The position numbers and the translations under genes were made by a program. 64,000 nucleotides of DNA from the NCBI GenBank assembly GCA_963749895.1, contig CAVVOG010000003.1, positions 682,001 to 746,000 of the forward strand, read 5' to 3'. The stretch's first letter is position 1. Each line of letters opens with the position of its first letter. This document shows, one piece after another, positions 7,381-15,116 of the stretch. Below the pieces are notes generated by a model, which saw nothing but the letters and a program-made list of their open reading frames with translations, was not told where the DNA came from and made no database searches. Source of the stretch: AC-51 sp963749895. Its GTDB lineage: Bacteria > Actinomycetota > UBA4738 > HRBIN12.

Positions 7381-8643
7381 TCAGGCCAGGTCGGCGAGCG
7401 CCTCGAGCACCCGGTCCACCTCGCCGGCGGTCGAGTAGTGGCAGAAGCCGATCCGGACCGCACCGCCGGCGTCGAGCAGCCCGAGCCGGTCGAAGACCTC
7501 GATCGCGTAGTAGTGACCGTCCCACACGAAGATGCCTCGTTCACCCAGCGCGGTCGCGGTCTCGAGCGGGTGCTGCTCGCCGAGCCGCACCGCGAACGTC
7601 GGGGTCCGCTCGTCGACGCGGGCGGGATCGGCGATCCCGACCAGGCGCGCTGCGGGGATCCGCGAGAGCCCGTCGAGGAACCGGAGCGAGAGACCGCGCT
7701 CGTGCGCGTGCATCGCCGCGAACCCGGCGTGGATCGCCGCCCGCGGGGACCCGTCGGCAGGGACCCCGTAGGTCCTGCCCAGGTCCGCGAGGTACCCGAG
7801 CGCGGCGATCGTGCCGGCCATCGCCTCGTGGCTCTGGGTGCCGGTCTCCCAGCGGCCCGGGTTGACGTCGTCGCTCGGACGGAGCTTGTAGGGCTCCCAG
7901 GCTTCGAGGACCTCGCGGCGGACACCGAGCATGCCCTGGTGCGGCCCGAAGAACTTGTACGGGCTCGTCGCGACGAGGTCGGCGCCGAGGCCGTGGAGGT
8001 CGGGGGCGTGGTGCTGGGCGAAGTGGACCGCGTCGACCGCCACGAGCGCGCCGACCGCCTTGGCACGGGCGACCAGCTCGGCGGCCGGCGGCATCGTGCC
8101 GACCGCGTTCGAGGCGAGGGTGAAGGCGACGAGGCGGGTCCGGTCGGAGAGCACCGCGTCGAACGAGTCGAGGTCGAGCGTGACGTCTCCGTCGCGCACG
8201 TCGACCCAGCGGACCGTCGCTCCTGCGTCGCGCGCCGCCAGGACCCACGGACGGACGTTCGCGTCGTGGTCGAGCCTCGTCACGACCACCTCGTCGCCGG
8301 GTCCCAGCGTCCGCGAGAACGACCGCGACAGATGGAGCAGGAGCGAGGTCGCGTTCTGGCCGAACACGACCTCGTCGGGGTCGGCCCCGAGGAACGCCGC
8401 GCCGCCGGCGTGGGCCTCGGTGATCGTGGCGTCGATCTCGCGGCTCGACGCGAACGCGCCGTGGGTGTTCGACAACCCCGCGCGCAGCCGTGCCGAGATC
8501 GCCTCGATCACGACGTCGGGCGCCTGGGACCCGCCGGGGGCATCGGCCCACACGAACGGTCGGCCGTCGGGACCCGGACGTGACAGGGCGGGGAAGCGGG
8601 CCCGGATCTGCTCGACGTCGTAAGTGGTCGCGGTCGTCGCCAT
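7381..8643 (-). CDS. Class V aminotransferase, cysteine-desulfurase-like
   Basis: Cytosolic PLP enzyme of 420 residues. It has an N-terminal FVWADAPGGSQAP, a cofactor region FGQNATSLLLHLSRS, VAVDAVHFAQH with the PLP-contacting aspartate, and the Schiff-base lysine in SPYKFFGPHQG. The sequence fits the cysteine-desulfurase-like subgroup that lies apart from IscS/SufS; the flexible catalytic-cysteine loop of IscS is not obvious. No partner Fe-S scaffold gene is nearby. A 9-bp inverted repeat (8652-8660 and 8674-8682) sits over the probable promoter. The substrate is unknown; selenocysteine lyase or a kynureninase-like activity are other options for this fold. Confidence 0.85.
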   Translation of the reverse strand: MATTATTYDVEQIRARFPALSRPGPDGRPFVWADAPGGSQAPDVVIEAISARLRAGLSNTHGAFASSREIDATITEAHAGGAAFLGADPDEVVFGQNATSLLLHLSRSFSRTLGPGDEVVVTRLDHDANVRPWVLAARDAGATVRWVDVRDGDVTLDLDSFDAVLSDRTRLVAFTLASNAVGTMPPAAELVARAKAVGALVAVDAVHFAQHHAPDLHGLGADLVATSPYKFFGPHQGMLGVRREVLEAWEPYKLRPSDDVNPGRWETGTQSHEAMAGTIAALGYLADLGRTYGVPADGSPRAAIHAGFAAMHAHERGLSLRFLDGLSRIPAARLVGIADPARVDERTPTFAVRLGEQHPLETATALGERGIFVWDGHYYAIEVFDRLGLLDAGGAVRIGFCHYSTAGEVDRVLEALADLA

Positions 8644-8682
8644 GGCGGGGAGGGTGCCACACAGCGGAGCCGCGTGGCACCC
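8644..8682 (-). promoter_or_regulatory. Probable promoter with inverted-repeat operator before the aminotransferase gene
   Basis: On the minus strand CACCCT lies 7 nt before the ATG, a weak match to the TANNNT leaderless pattern. It is part of one arm of a perfect 9-bp inverted repeat (GGGTGCCAC at 8652-8660, its complement at 8674-8682) whose half-sites are 22 bp apart, about two helical turns. A dimeric regulator bound here would cover the -10 element. Confidence 0.35.
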
Positions 8683-8703
8683 GGCATCGTGACCCGTGGA
8701 ACG

Positions 8704-8735
8704 ACGCAGGGCGCCCCCGAAGGGGCGCCCTGCGT
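8704..8735 (-). terminator. Terminator hairpin after the membrane-protein gene
   Basis: A perfect 14-bp stem (ACGCAGGGCGCCCC at 8704-8717 with its complement at 8722-8735) is closed by a 4-base loop that reads TTCG on the minus strand, a stable tetraloop. It starts about 20 bp past the stop of the gene ending at 8755. There is no clear T-tract, as is common in high-GC actinobacteria. Confidence 0.75.
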
Positions 8736-8754
8736 CACGACGGCGGTTCGACGA

Positions 8755-9609
8755 TCAGGCGGTACGCGCGAGCTCCGTGCGGAGCGTCTCGCCCGACAGC
8801 GCCTCGCTGCGGGCGCGCAGGTCGATGTACAGCAGGACGGTGACCAGTGCCGAGAAGGGCGCCGTGATGATCTGGGCGGCGGCGCTGAAGATCCACTGCA
8901 CGATCCAGAAGTCCCCGAAGATCCTGCCGATCGTCCCCAGGACCAACGCGACCACCATCTGGACGAGGAACGCAAGGATCCACACGCCGAGCACGTGCCA
9001 GAAGAAGCCCTTCGTGATGTTCCACGAGCGGCTCATCGCGTCGGTGCCGCGCCGGTCCTCGACGACGAGCGCCGGGATGCTGACCGAGAACTTCACCGCG
9101 AAGATGATCCCCGGGATGATGAGGAAGATCAGCCCGACCCCCACCGCGAGGCCCACGAGGATCGAGATCAGGATCACGCTGCCGAGACGGCGGAAGCCGT
9201 ACCGGTAGCTCGCCTCGACGTCGAGCGGATCGCCCACCGACGCCAGCGCGGCACCGCGCATGATCGCGGCCTGGAGCACGGCGCTGATGATCACCGCGAT
9301 GATCGCGCCGATCACCGCGACGAGCACGGCCGTTCCGAAGGCCTGATCGGTGACGGTGATCTCCTGTCCGAACACGACCTCGGTGGTCTCGTTCGGGGCG
9401 AACACGACCCCCGTCAGGAACGCGCTGATGAACGAGAGCGGCACGACGACGACCGCGACGATCGTCAGCAGCTTCGTCGCGTTCGCCTTGTAGATGTCGA
9501 ACGCCGTCGAGATGATGTCGCCGATCCCTCGATGGGGGATCGAGCCGCCTCCCCCTGCGCTCGGTGGTGGTGGTGGCGGCGGCGGTGCGCCGAACCCGGA
9601 ATCGCTCAT
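8755..9609 (-). CDS. Polytopic membrane protein with proline-rich N-terminus
   Basis: A 284-residue protein. The first 25 residues hold a run of eight prolines followed by a glycine stretch, likely a cytosolic tail. At least five hydrophobic segments follow (about 43-68, 90-120, 140-170, 200-225 and 235-265). It resembles the loose group of glycerophosphodiesterase-type membrane domains with a conserved interior SRSWNITKGFFWHVLGV, which marks the YciC/GlpQ-membrane-like families. No enzymatic motif is visible. The ATG has an excellent GGGAGGAAGG site, a TACTAT -10 lies upstream, and a strong hairpin follows, so it is a single-gene unit. Confidence 0.8.
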   Translation of the reverse strand: MSDSGFGAPPPPPPPPSAGGGGSIPHRGIGDIISTAFDIYKANATKLLTIVAVVVVPLSFISAFLTGVVFAPNETTEVVFGQEITVTDQAFGTAVLVAVIGAIIAVIISAVLQAAIMRGAALASVGDPLDVEASYRYGFRRLGSVILISILVGLAVGVGLIFLIIPGIIFAVKFSVSIPALVVEDRRGTDAMSRSWNITKGFFWHVLGVWILAFLVQMVVALVLGTIGRIFGDFWIVQWIFSAAAQIITAPFSALVTVLLYIDLRARSEALSGETLRTELARTA

Positions 9610-9640
9610 GGACCTTCCTCCCTCGGTCGGGAACGGCGGG

Positions 9641-9646
9641 ATAGTA
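9641..9646 (-). promoter_or_regulatory. Probable -10 element for the proline-rich membrane protein gene
   Basis: TACTAT on the minus strand about 32 nt upstream of the ATG at 9609, followed by a short leader carrying GGGAGGAAGG. Confidence 0.45.
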
Positions 9647-9684
9647 CGCCCGGCATCCGTCGGAACGTCGTAGGCGCGGGGAAC

Positions 9685-10341
9685 TCAGCCCGGGACCAGG
9701 TCCCAGGTCTGGGGCAGCGTGGGCTCGTCCCAGACCGGGTCGGGCGACCAGTCCTCCCACTCCTGGTCGAACGGCGGCTCCCGCAGGAGCACGTGTTCGA
9801 CCGCGCGCTCACCCCAGTACCGGAACCACGACGTCTGCTCAGGGGTGAACAACCCGTAGGCGACCGCTTCGTCGAGTTCGTCCTCGTCCTTCCACGACCA
9901 GGTGGAACGGTCGGGAGCGATCGTGACGTCGAGCAGGTGCTCGACCGTGTCGTACCCGGCGGGGGAGGGAACGAGCGGGGTCTGGAGGTTCACGTAGTAC
10001 CGCTGTAGGCGTCCCTCGGGGTCGAAGGGCAGGACCACCGCGTAGGGGGTGTCGGGGAACGCGAACGACAGGACGCGTGTCTCGCTGCGCTCTTCGTCCT
10101 CGAGGGTCCACGAGGCGGTCGGCATCCGCAGCGGGTTCCCGTGCGCGTCGACCGGTTGCTTGCACCGCGCGTGCGGGGCGACGTGGAACATCTGCAGGTT
10201 CGGGTCGTCGCGCACGACGGTCGCCGGCCGGGCGTACCAGATCCGGCCGTTCCAGATCTCGCGGAGCGCGATCGTCTCGCCGGGCTCACGGCGGACCGGA
10301 GCGGGCGGCTCGACGCTCTCGAGGTGCGCGATCCCTCCCAT
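9685..10341 (-). CDS. DUF402 domain protein
   Basis: A 218-residue protein. The C-terminal half carries the DUF402 hallmarks: YYVNLQTPL, a DVTIAPDRSTWSWKDEDELDEAV block with clustered acidic residues, and GLFTPEQTS. Characterised relatives hydrolyse nucleoside di- and triphosphates or, as FomD, a cytidylylated antibiotic intermediate, using metal ions held by those acidic residues, so a phosphohydrolase role is reasonable. The substrate is unknown. The ATG at 10341 is preferred over an upstream in-frame ATG at 10413 because TACCCT lies exactly 7 nt before it, the leaderless spacing seen elsewhere here. Confidence 0.82.
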   Translation of the reverse strand: MGGIAHLESVEPPAPVRREPGETIALREIWNGRIWYARPATVVRDDPNLQMFHVAPHARCKQPVDAHGNPLRMPTASWTLEDEERSETRVLSFAFPDTPYAVVLPFDPEGRLQRYYVNLQTPLVPSPAGYDTVEHLLDVTIAPDRSTWSWKDEDELDEAVAYGLFTPEQTSWFRYWGERAVEHVLLREPPFDQEWEDWSPDPVWDEPTLPQTWDLVPG

Positions 10342-10354
10342 GCGCCGAAGGGTA
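10342..10354 (-). promoter_or_regulatory. Probable leaderless promoter of the DUF402 gene
   Basis: TACCCT on the minus strand (10349-10354) followed by a 7-nt gap and the ATG; no Shine-Dalgarno sequence. Confidence 0.5.
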
Positions 10355-10454
10355 CCCGCGCCCGGATGTCGCCGTCGTGGCCGCCAGATGGAGGTTCGAT
10401 GGAGGGATCCCATCCCGGTCGGTTCCGGGCCAGACGGGCCGGAAGATCCGGGTC

Positions 10455-10484
10455 TTGACGGATGTCGGAGGCGGGCGGTACCTT
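10455..10484 (+). promoter_or_regulatory. Probable promoter of the SOS operon
   Basis: TTGACG at 10455-10460 and TACCTT at 10479-10484 are separated by 18 bp. The predicted transcript start falls next to the LexA-type box at 10497. Confidence 0.5.
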
Positions 10485-10496
10485 CGGCTCCCTATC

Positions 10497-10510
10497 CGAA
10501 CATATGTTCG
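10497..10510 (+). promoter_or_regulatory. LexA-binding SOS box (GAAC-N4-GTTC type)
   Basis: CGAACATATGTTCG is a perfect 14-bp palindrome that matches the Gram-positive/actinobacterial LexA operator (CGAAC, four bases, GTTCG). It lies about 13 bp after the probable -10 and 8-22 bp before the candidate starts of the DUF6504-like gene. The downstream genes include dnaE2 and dinB, typical SOS targets, which makes the assignment strong. Confidence 0.88.
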
Positions 10511-10517
10511 ATTATCT

Positions 10518-10778
10518 GTGAGGCCGGTCACGTTGACGAAGCGGTTCGACGAACAGGTGCGGGTCGAGCGCGACGGCGGGCTGCCCTCGGCGTTCGAATG
10601 GCGGGGGAAGCGCTACGAGGTCCGCGACGTGATCGGCAAGTGGCGGATCGAGGGGCGGTGGTGGGCCGACGGCCGCGACCGCGAGTACTGGCGGGTCGAG
10701 GCCCGCGGGGGCGCTGTGTGGGACCTGTACTTCGACCGCCAGCGCGACGTCTGGCACATGGAGCGGCTGTGGGACTAG
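10518..10778 (+). CDS. DUF6504-like small protein, first gene of the SOS operon
   Basis: An 86-residue basic, tryptophan-rich protein. AFEWRGKRYEVRDVIGKWR, GRWWADG and EYWRVEARGGAVWDLYFD fit a small beta-rich domain resembling DUF6504, which I know as a companion of DnaE2/DinB/ImuB genes in actinobacteria. It has no signal peptide or membrane segment. The start is uncertain: GTG 10518 gives the longest form, while TTG 10533 has a GAGG 9 nt upstream. It sits directly behind a perfect LexA box and 9 bp before the next gene. The context suggests a role in damage-induced synthesis, for example contacting a translesion polymerase; this is inference. Confidence 0.8.
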   Translation: MRPVTLTKRFDEQVRVERDGGLPSAFEWRGKRYEVRDVIGKWRIEGRWWADGRDREYWRVEARGGAVWDLYFDRQRDVWHMERLWD

Positions 10779-10787
10779 CGTGGTGCC
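10776..10787 (+). promoter_or_regulatory. Possible internal leaderless promoter before the MBL-fold gene
   Basis: TAGCGT overlaps the stop of the previous gene and lies 6 nt before the GTG at 10788. It may give basal expression independent of the SOS box. Confidence 0.35.
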
Positions 10788-11477
10788 GTGGGGCCGTTCC
10801 GGGTGATCCCGTTCCTCGTCTCCGAGCTGCGGCTGCCCCCCGACGAGCGCGAGGAGCTCGGGGTCGAGTGGTGGCCGTCCTACGCGCACGCGGTCGAGTA
10901 CCCGGGCGGGATCTTCCTGTTCGACAACGGCGCGGGGACGGGCAACGCCGAGATCGAATCGACCTTCACGCCTCGCGTGCGGCCGGTAGCGGACGCGTTG
11001 GGAGCGGTCGGGATCTCGCTCGCGGACGTGACCGGGGCGGCCAACTGCCACCTGCACTTCGATCACTGCGGCCAGAACGCGGACCTCACCGGGATGCCGA
11101 TCTTCGTCCAACGAACCGAGTGGGCCCTGGTGCACACCCCCGACTACACGGTCCCCGAGTGGGTCGACGTCCCGGGACTCGCCTACGAGCTGCTCGACGG
11201 CGAGACCGAGGTCGCCCCGGGGCTCCGCCTGGTCCCGACGCCGGGGCACACCGCGGGGCACCAGTCGCTCGTGATCGACGCCCCCGACGGTCCGATCGTG
11301 CTCGCCGGTCAGGCGCTGCAGTCCCGCGCCGAGTGGATGGGTTCGACCGCGACGACCGACGTCGGCCGGCCGGCCGGTCCCCAGGGCGAGGTCTACGACG
11401 CGTCGGTCGCGCGGCTCCGGGCGCTCGACCCGGTTCGGGTCCACTTCGCCCACGACCCGCTCGTCTGGGAGCGCTGA
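10788..11477 (+). CDS. Metallo-beta-lactamase-fold hydrolase
   Basis: A 229-residue cytosolic metal-dependent hydrolase. The metal-binding motif CHLHFDHCG (HxHxDH) is intact. A later histidine sits in PTPGHTAGHQSL, an aspartate/glutamine region in VLAGQALQSRAEW, and the final histidine in VHFAHDPLVW. The overall layout resembles the lactonase-like (AttM/AiiB) subgroup, but natural substrates in this fold vary widely: lactones, thioesters, phosphodiesters and nucleic acids. It lies second in the presumed SOS operon, so a nucleic-acid or damage-product substrate is possible but nothing in the sequence proves it. The GTG start overlaps no other gene. Confidence 0.85.
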   Translation: MGPFRVIPFLVSELRLPPDEREELGVEWWPSYAHAVEYPGGIFLFDNGAGTGNAEIESTFTPRVRPVADALGAVGISLADVTGAANCHLHFDHCGQNADLTGMPIFVQRTEWALVHTPDYTVPEWVDVPGLAYELLDGETEVAPGLRLVPTPGHTAGHQSLVIDAPDGPIVLAGQALQSRAEWMGSTATTDVGRPAGPQGEVYDASVARLRALDPVRVHFAHDPLVWER

Positions 11478-11480
11478 ACG

Positions 11481-11849
11481 ATGACCTCACGACGACGGTT
11501 CGCGCTGGCGTCGTTCCTGCTGGCCGTGACGGCGGGGCTGTTCGTCGCGTTCGCTCCACTCGGCAGGACTTGCACCGCAGAGCCGTCCGGCCGGGAGCGG
11601 TGCATCTCCGAGAGCATCTTCCAGCACGACGGCGCGTGGATCCTGGTGGTGATCTCGGTGCCGATCGCGCTCGCGCTCGCGCCGGTGCTCGTCCGTCACC
11701 GGGCTGCTGCGATCGTCTCGACCGTCCTGCTGTGGGCGTTCTGCCTCGTGGGGCTCGCCTCGCTCGGGCTCTTCTTCGTCCCGAGTGCGGTCCTGATGAC
11801 GATCGCCGCCACCCGCCGCGACCCGGTCCAAGCTGCGACGAGCTCATAG
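11481..11849 (+). CDS. Small membrane protein of unknown function
   Basis: A 122-residue protein with three hydrophobic segments (about 8-26, 52-72 and 78-104). The loop between the first two is extracytoplasmic by charge rules and holds two cysteines (TCTAEPSGRERC) that could form a disulfide. It starts 3 bp after the MBL gene stop, so it is co-transcribed. I do not recognise the family. Its place between an SOS-controlled hydrolase and dnaE2 may reflect damage-induced membrane function or simple read-through. Confidence 0.65.
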   Translation: MTSRRRFALASFLLAVTAGLFVAFAPLGRTCTAEPSGRERCISESIFQHDGAWILVVISVPIALALAPVLVRHRAAAIVSTVLLWAFCLVGLASLGLFFVPSAVLMTIAATRRDPVQAATSS

Positions 11850-11886
11850 AGAACCGTCGCGATCTCCGCGACCGTGGTGCTCCTCA

Positions 11887-14800
11887 TTGAGGTCGTTCGT
11901 CCACCTCGATGTCCGTTCGTTCTTCTCCTTGAAGGAGGGGGCGTTCTCGCCGGAGCAGCTCGTGCGTCGTGCGGCCGAGCTCGGCATGCCGGCCGTGGCG
12001 CTCACCGATCGCGACGGGCTCTACGGCGCCGCCCGGTTCGTGAAGGCCTGCGAACGGGAAGGCGTCAAGCCGATCCTGGGCGCGTCGCTCACGGTCAGGG
12101 CGCGCGAGCCCGCCTCCGGTCGATGCACACGTCGTGCTGTTCGCGCTCGACGACGTCGGGTACGCGAACCTCTGCCGGCTGACCACCGATGCCCACCTGC
12201 TCGGCGACCGTGGGGATCCGTGGGTGGCTGCCGAGCAGATCTGCGCCCATGCGGCCGGCATGGTCGCGCTGCTCGGGCCGCGCTCGCACGCCGGGCGGCT
12301 CGCGATCGCCGGACGGCTCGATGCCGCGGCACGCCTGGCCGCGCCGTTCCGCGAGGCGTTCGGCGCCGACCGGCTGCGCGTGGCGGTCGAGCACCGCCTC
12401 GAGGCTCGCAGCGGTCAGGAGGTCCGCGCGATGCTCCGTCTCGCCGATCGGCTCGAGGTCCCGGCGGTCGCCACGAACGCCGTGCGCTACCTCGAACCCG
12501 CGGACGCGTTCCTGGCCGACGTGCTCGAGTGCATGCGCGAGATCGTCCCGCTCGCGTCGAACCACGTGAGCCGCACGAACGCCGAAGGGTGGCTGAAGCC
12601 ACCGGCCGCGATGCGCGGGTCGTTCGCGGAGCGGCCGGACCTTTGCGACGAGACGCTCCGCCTCGCCGAGCGGGTCTCCTTCGACCTGGGGCTGATGCGG
12701 ATCCACTTCCCGGACTTCCCGACCACGGTGGGGCGGAGCGCCGACGCTGTGCTCGCCGAGCGGTGTTGGCGCGGGGTCCGCGACCGGGGCCTGCGCGAGA
12801 CCACCGAGCTCCGGGATCGACTGCATCTGGAGCTGTCGATGATCCGGCGGATGGGCTACGCGGCCTACTTCCTGACCGTGGGCGAGATCGTCGCCGACAT
12901 CAAGGCGATGGGGATCTTCGCGGCGTGCCGGGGGAGCGCCGCCGGGTCGCTCGTGTGCTACGTGACGGGCATCTCCGACGTCGACGCGCTCCGCCACGAC
13001 CTCGCGTTCGAGCGGTTCTTGAACCCGATGCGCGACGAGCTGCCCGACGTCGACATCGACGTCGAGTCGGCCCGGCGTGAGGACGTCTACGACATGATCC
13101 TCACCCGTCACGGACAGGAGCGAGCCGCGTGCGTCGCGATGATCGACACGTACCGGGCGCGCTCGGCGATCCGCGAGGTGGGCAAGGCGCTCGGCCTGCC
13201 CGAGGTCGAGGTCGGGGTCGTCGCGAAGGCCTTCCCGCACATCTCGGCCCGGCACCTGCGCGAGGGGCTCGAGCGCCTGCCGGAGCTCCAGGGGATCCAG
13301 CTGCCGATGCCCCAGCTCGAGTCGCTGTTCCGCGTGGCCGAGCGGCTCGACGGGTTCCCGCGTCACGTCGCGCTGCACCCGTGCGGGATCGTGCTCGCGA
13401 GCCACGACCTCGTGGAGCGGGTGCCGTTGGAACGTTCCGCGAACGGTCACCGGATGGCCCAGGCGGACAAGGACGATGTCGAGCTCCTCGGGTACCTCAA
13501 GCTCGACGTCTTGGGCGTGCGGATGCTCTCGTCGATGCGCCACGCGCTCGACGAGATCGCGCGGACCACGGGCGAGAAGGTGGACCTGGCGGCGATCCCG
13601 CTCGACGACGAGCCGACCTTCGAACTGATCCGCGCCTCGGACACCCTCGGGTGCTTCCAGATCGAGTCGCCGGGGCAACGCGAGCTGCTCCAGAAGCTCC
13701 AGCCCACCCGGTGGGAGGACCTGATCGTCGACATCTCGTTGTTCCGTCCCGGTCCGGTGAAGTCCGACATGATCCGCCCGTACCTCGCCCGTCGGAGCGG
13801 CCGCGAGCGGCCGGTCTACGCGCACCCCGATCTGCGGCCGGCGCTGCGTGAGACGTTCGGGGTGATCGTCTACCACGAGCAGGTGATGCGGACGCTGGCT
13901 GCGCTCGGTGGGTACGACCTGACCTACGCCGACCACGTCCGGCGTCACCTCGACGACGACGAGATGCTCCCAGGGCTGCGCGCCGACTTCCTCGAACGTG
14001 CGGTCGCCCGTGGGGTCGACCCGTCGGTCGCAGCGCAGACCTGGGACGACGTCGCCCAGTTCGCGTCGTTCGGGTTCTGCAAGGCCCATGCCGCCGCGTT
14101 CGCCGTGCCCACGTACCGATCGGCGTGGTTGAAGACGCACTACCCGGCGCACTTCTTGGCCGGGATCCTCACCCACGATCCGGGGATGTACCCGCGGCGG
14201 CTGCTCCTGGACGACGCCCGACGCCACGGTGTCGAGATCTTGCCGCTCGACGTGAATCGGAGCGAACCCGAGTACGTCGTCGAGGAGACCGCGCCGGGGA
14301 TCTTCGGGATCCGGCTCGCGCTCCGAGACGTCCACGGGATCTCCGAGACCGAGATCCGCTCGATCCTCTCGGCACGGGCCGAGCGGCCGTTCCGCGACGT
14401 CGCGGATCTCCTGCGGCGCACGATCGTGGCGCGTCCGCTCGCCGAGGCGCTCGCGCACGCGGGCGCGTTCGATGCCCTGGGCGGCACGAACCGCCGTGGG
14501 CACCTGTACGAGGCGATCACGGTCGAAGCACCGCGGGAGGGCGACCAGCTCACGCTCACCGACGCCGCGGCGCCGGCGTACGACTTCGCCGAGTACACCG
14601 ACGCCGAGACCGTGAAGGCCGAGCTCGAGGTGCTCGGGCTCGACGCCACCCGTCATCTCGTGTCGTTCTTCGAACCGCTCCTGCGCGACCTCGGCGTCAC
14701 CAGGGCAGCCGACCTCTCCTCGGAACGGCACGGCGAGCGGGTGATGGTCGCGGGGGTGAAGATCGCCTCGCAGACCCCGGCGATCCGCAGCGGCCAGCGG

Positions 14801-15094
14801 ATCATCTTCCTGTCGCTCGACGATGCGACCGGGCCGATCGAGGTGACCGTGTTCGAGTCCGTCCAGCCCAAGGTCGCCCGGACCGTGTTCCACGCCTACG
14901 CGATGGCCGTATGGGGACAGCTGCGACGGACCGGGGTGAAGGGCGTCAGTATCATCGCCGAGGAGGTCTGGGACCTCACCGCGCTCCACCGGGCCCGCCG
15001 GGAGGGACGGCTGCGCGAGGCGATGGCCGCGCCGACGGAGCCGCGCGCGCCGTCGAGGAGGCTATGGCACACCAGCCCGGGATCGGCGGGGTGA
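11887..15094 (+). CDS. dnaE2: Error-prone DNA polymerase III alpha subunit, DnaE2 (one frameshift as sequenced)
   Basis: C-family polymerase for damage-induced mutagenesis. The reading starts at TTG 11887 (FVHLDVRSFFSLKEGAF) and is in frame until about 12105. Homology then continues one base later (VDAHVVLFALDDVGYANLC, then open to 15094), so the sequence has one extra base or lacks two between about 12100 and 12120. The palm motif is intact (PDVDIDVES) and is followed by the fingers, HhH and OB regions; the rebuilt length of about 1,068 residues fits DnaE2. The PHP-domain HxH of DnaE1 (HLHVHS) is HLDVRS here, so its metal site is degenerate. It lies downstream of a LexA box and upstream of dinB. 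Confidence 0.85.
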
Positions 15095-15116
15095 GGCTCC
15101 GCGGAGGATCCGAACC

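Noticed and set aside
8704..8735. Mobile-element or attachment-site inverted repeat
   Set aside because: Position just after a stop codon and the TTCG loop on that gene's strand fit a terminator.
10788..11477. Quorum-quenching lactonase
   Set aside because: HxHxDH is shared by the whole metallo-beta-lactamase fold and the neighbours are DNA-damage genes, so a specific lactonase name is not supported.
12100..12120. Programmed frameshifting in dnaE2
   Set aside because: I see no slippery heptamer, upstream Shine-Dalgarno-like stimulator or clear downstream structure; an error or mutation is simpler.
12095..14989. A 964-codon open frame on the minus strand opposite dnaE2
   Set aside because: It is a compositional shadow: the plus-strand frame has clear DnaE2 motifs, and the minus frame is an arginine/glycine/aspartate-rich translation without domains. 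Many similar long antisense frames (for example 553-1782 and 5367-6260) were left out for the same reason.
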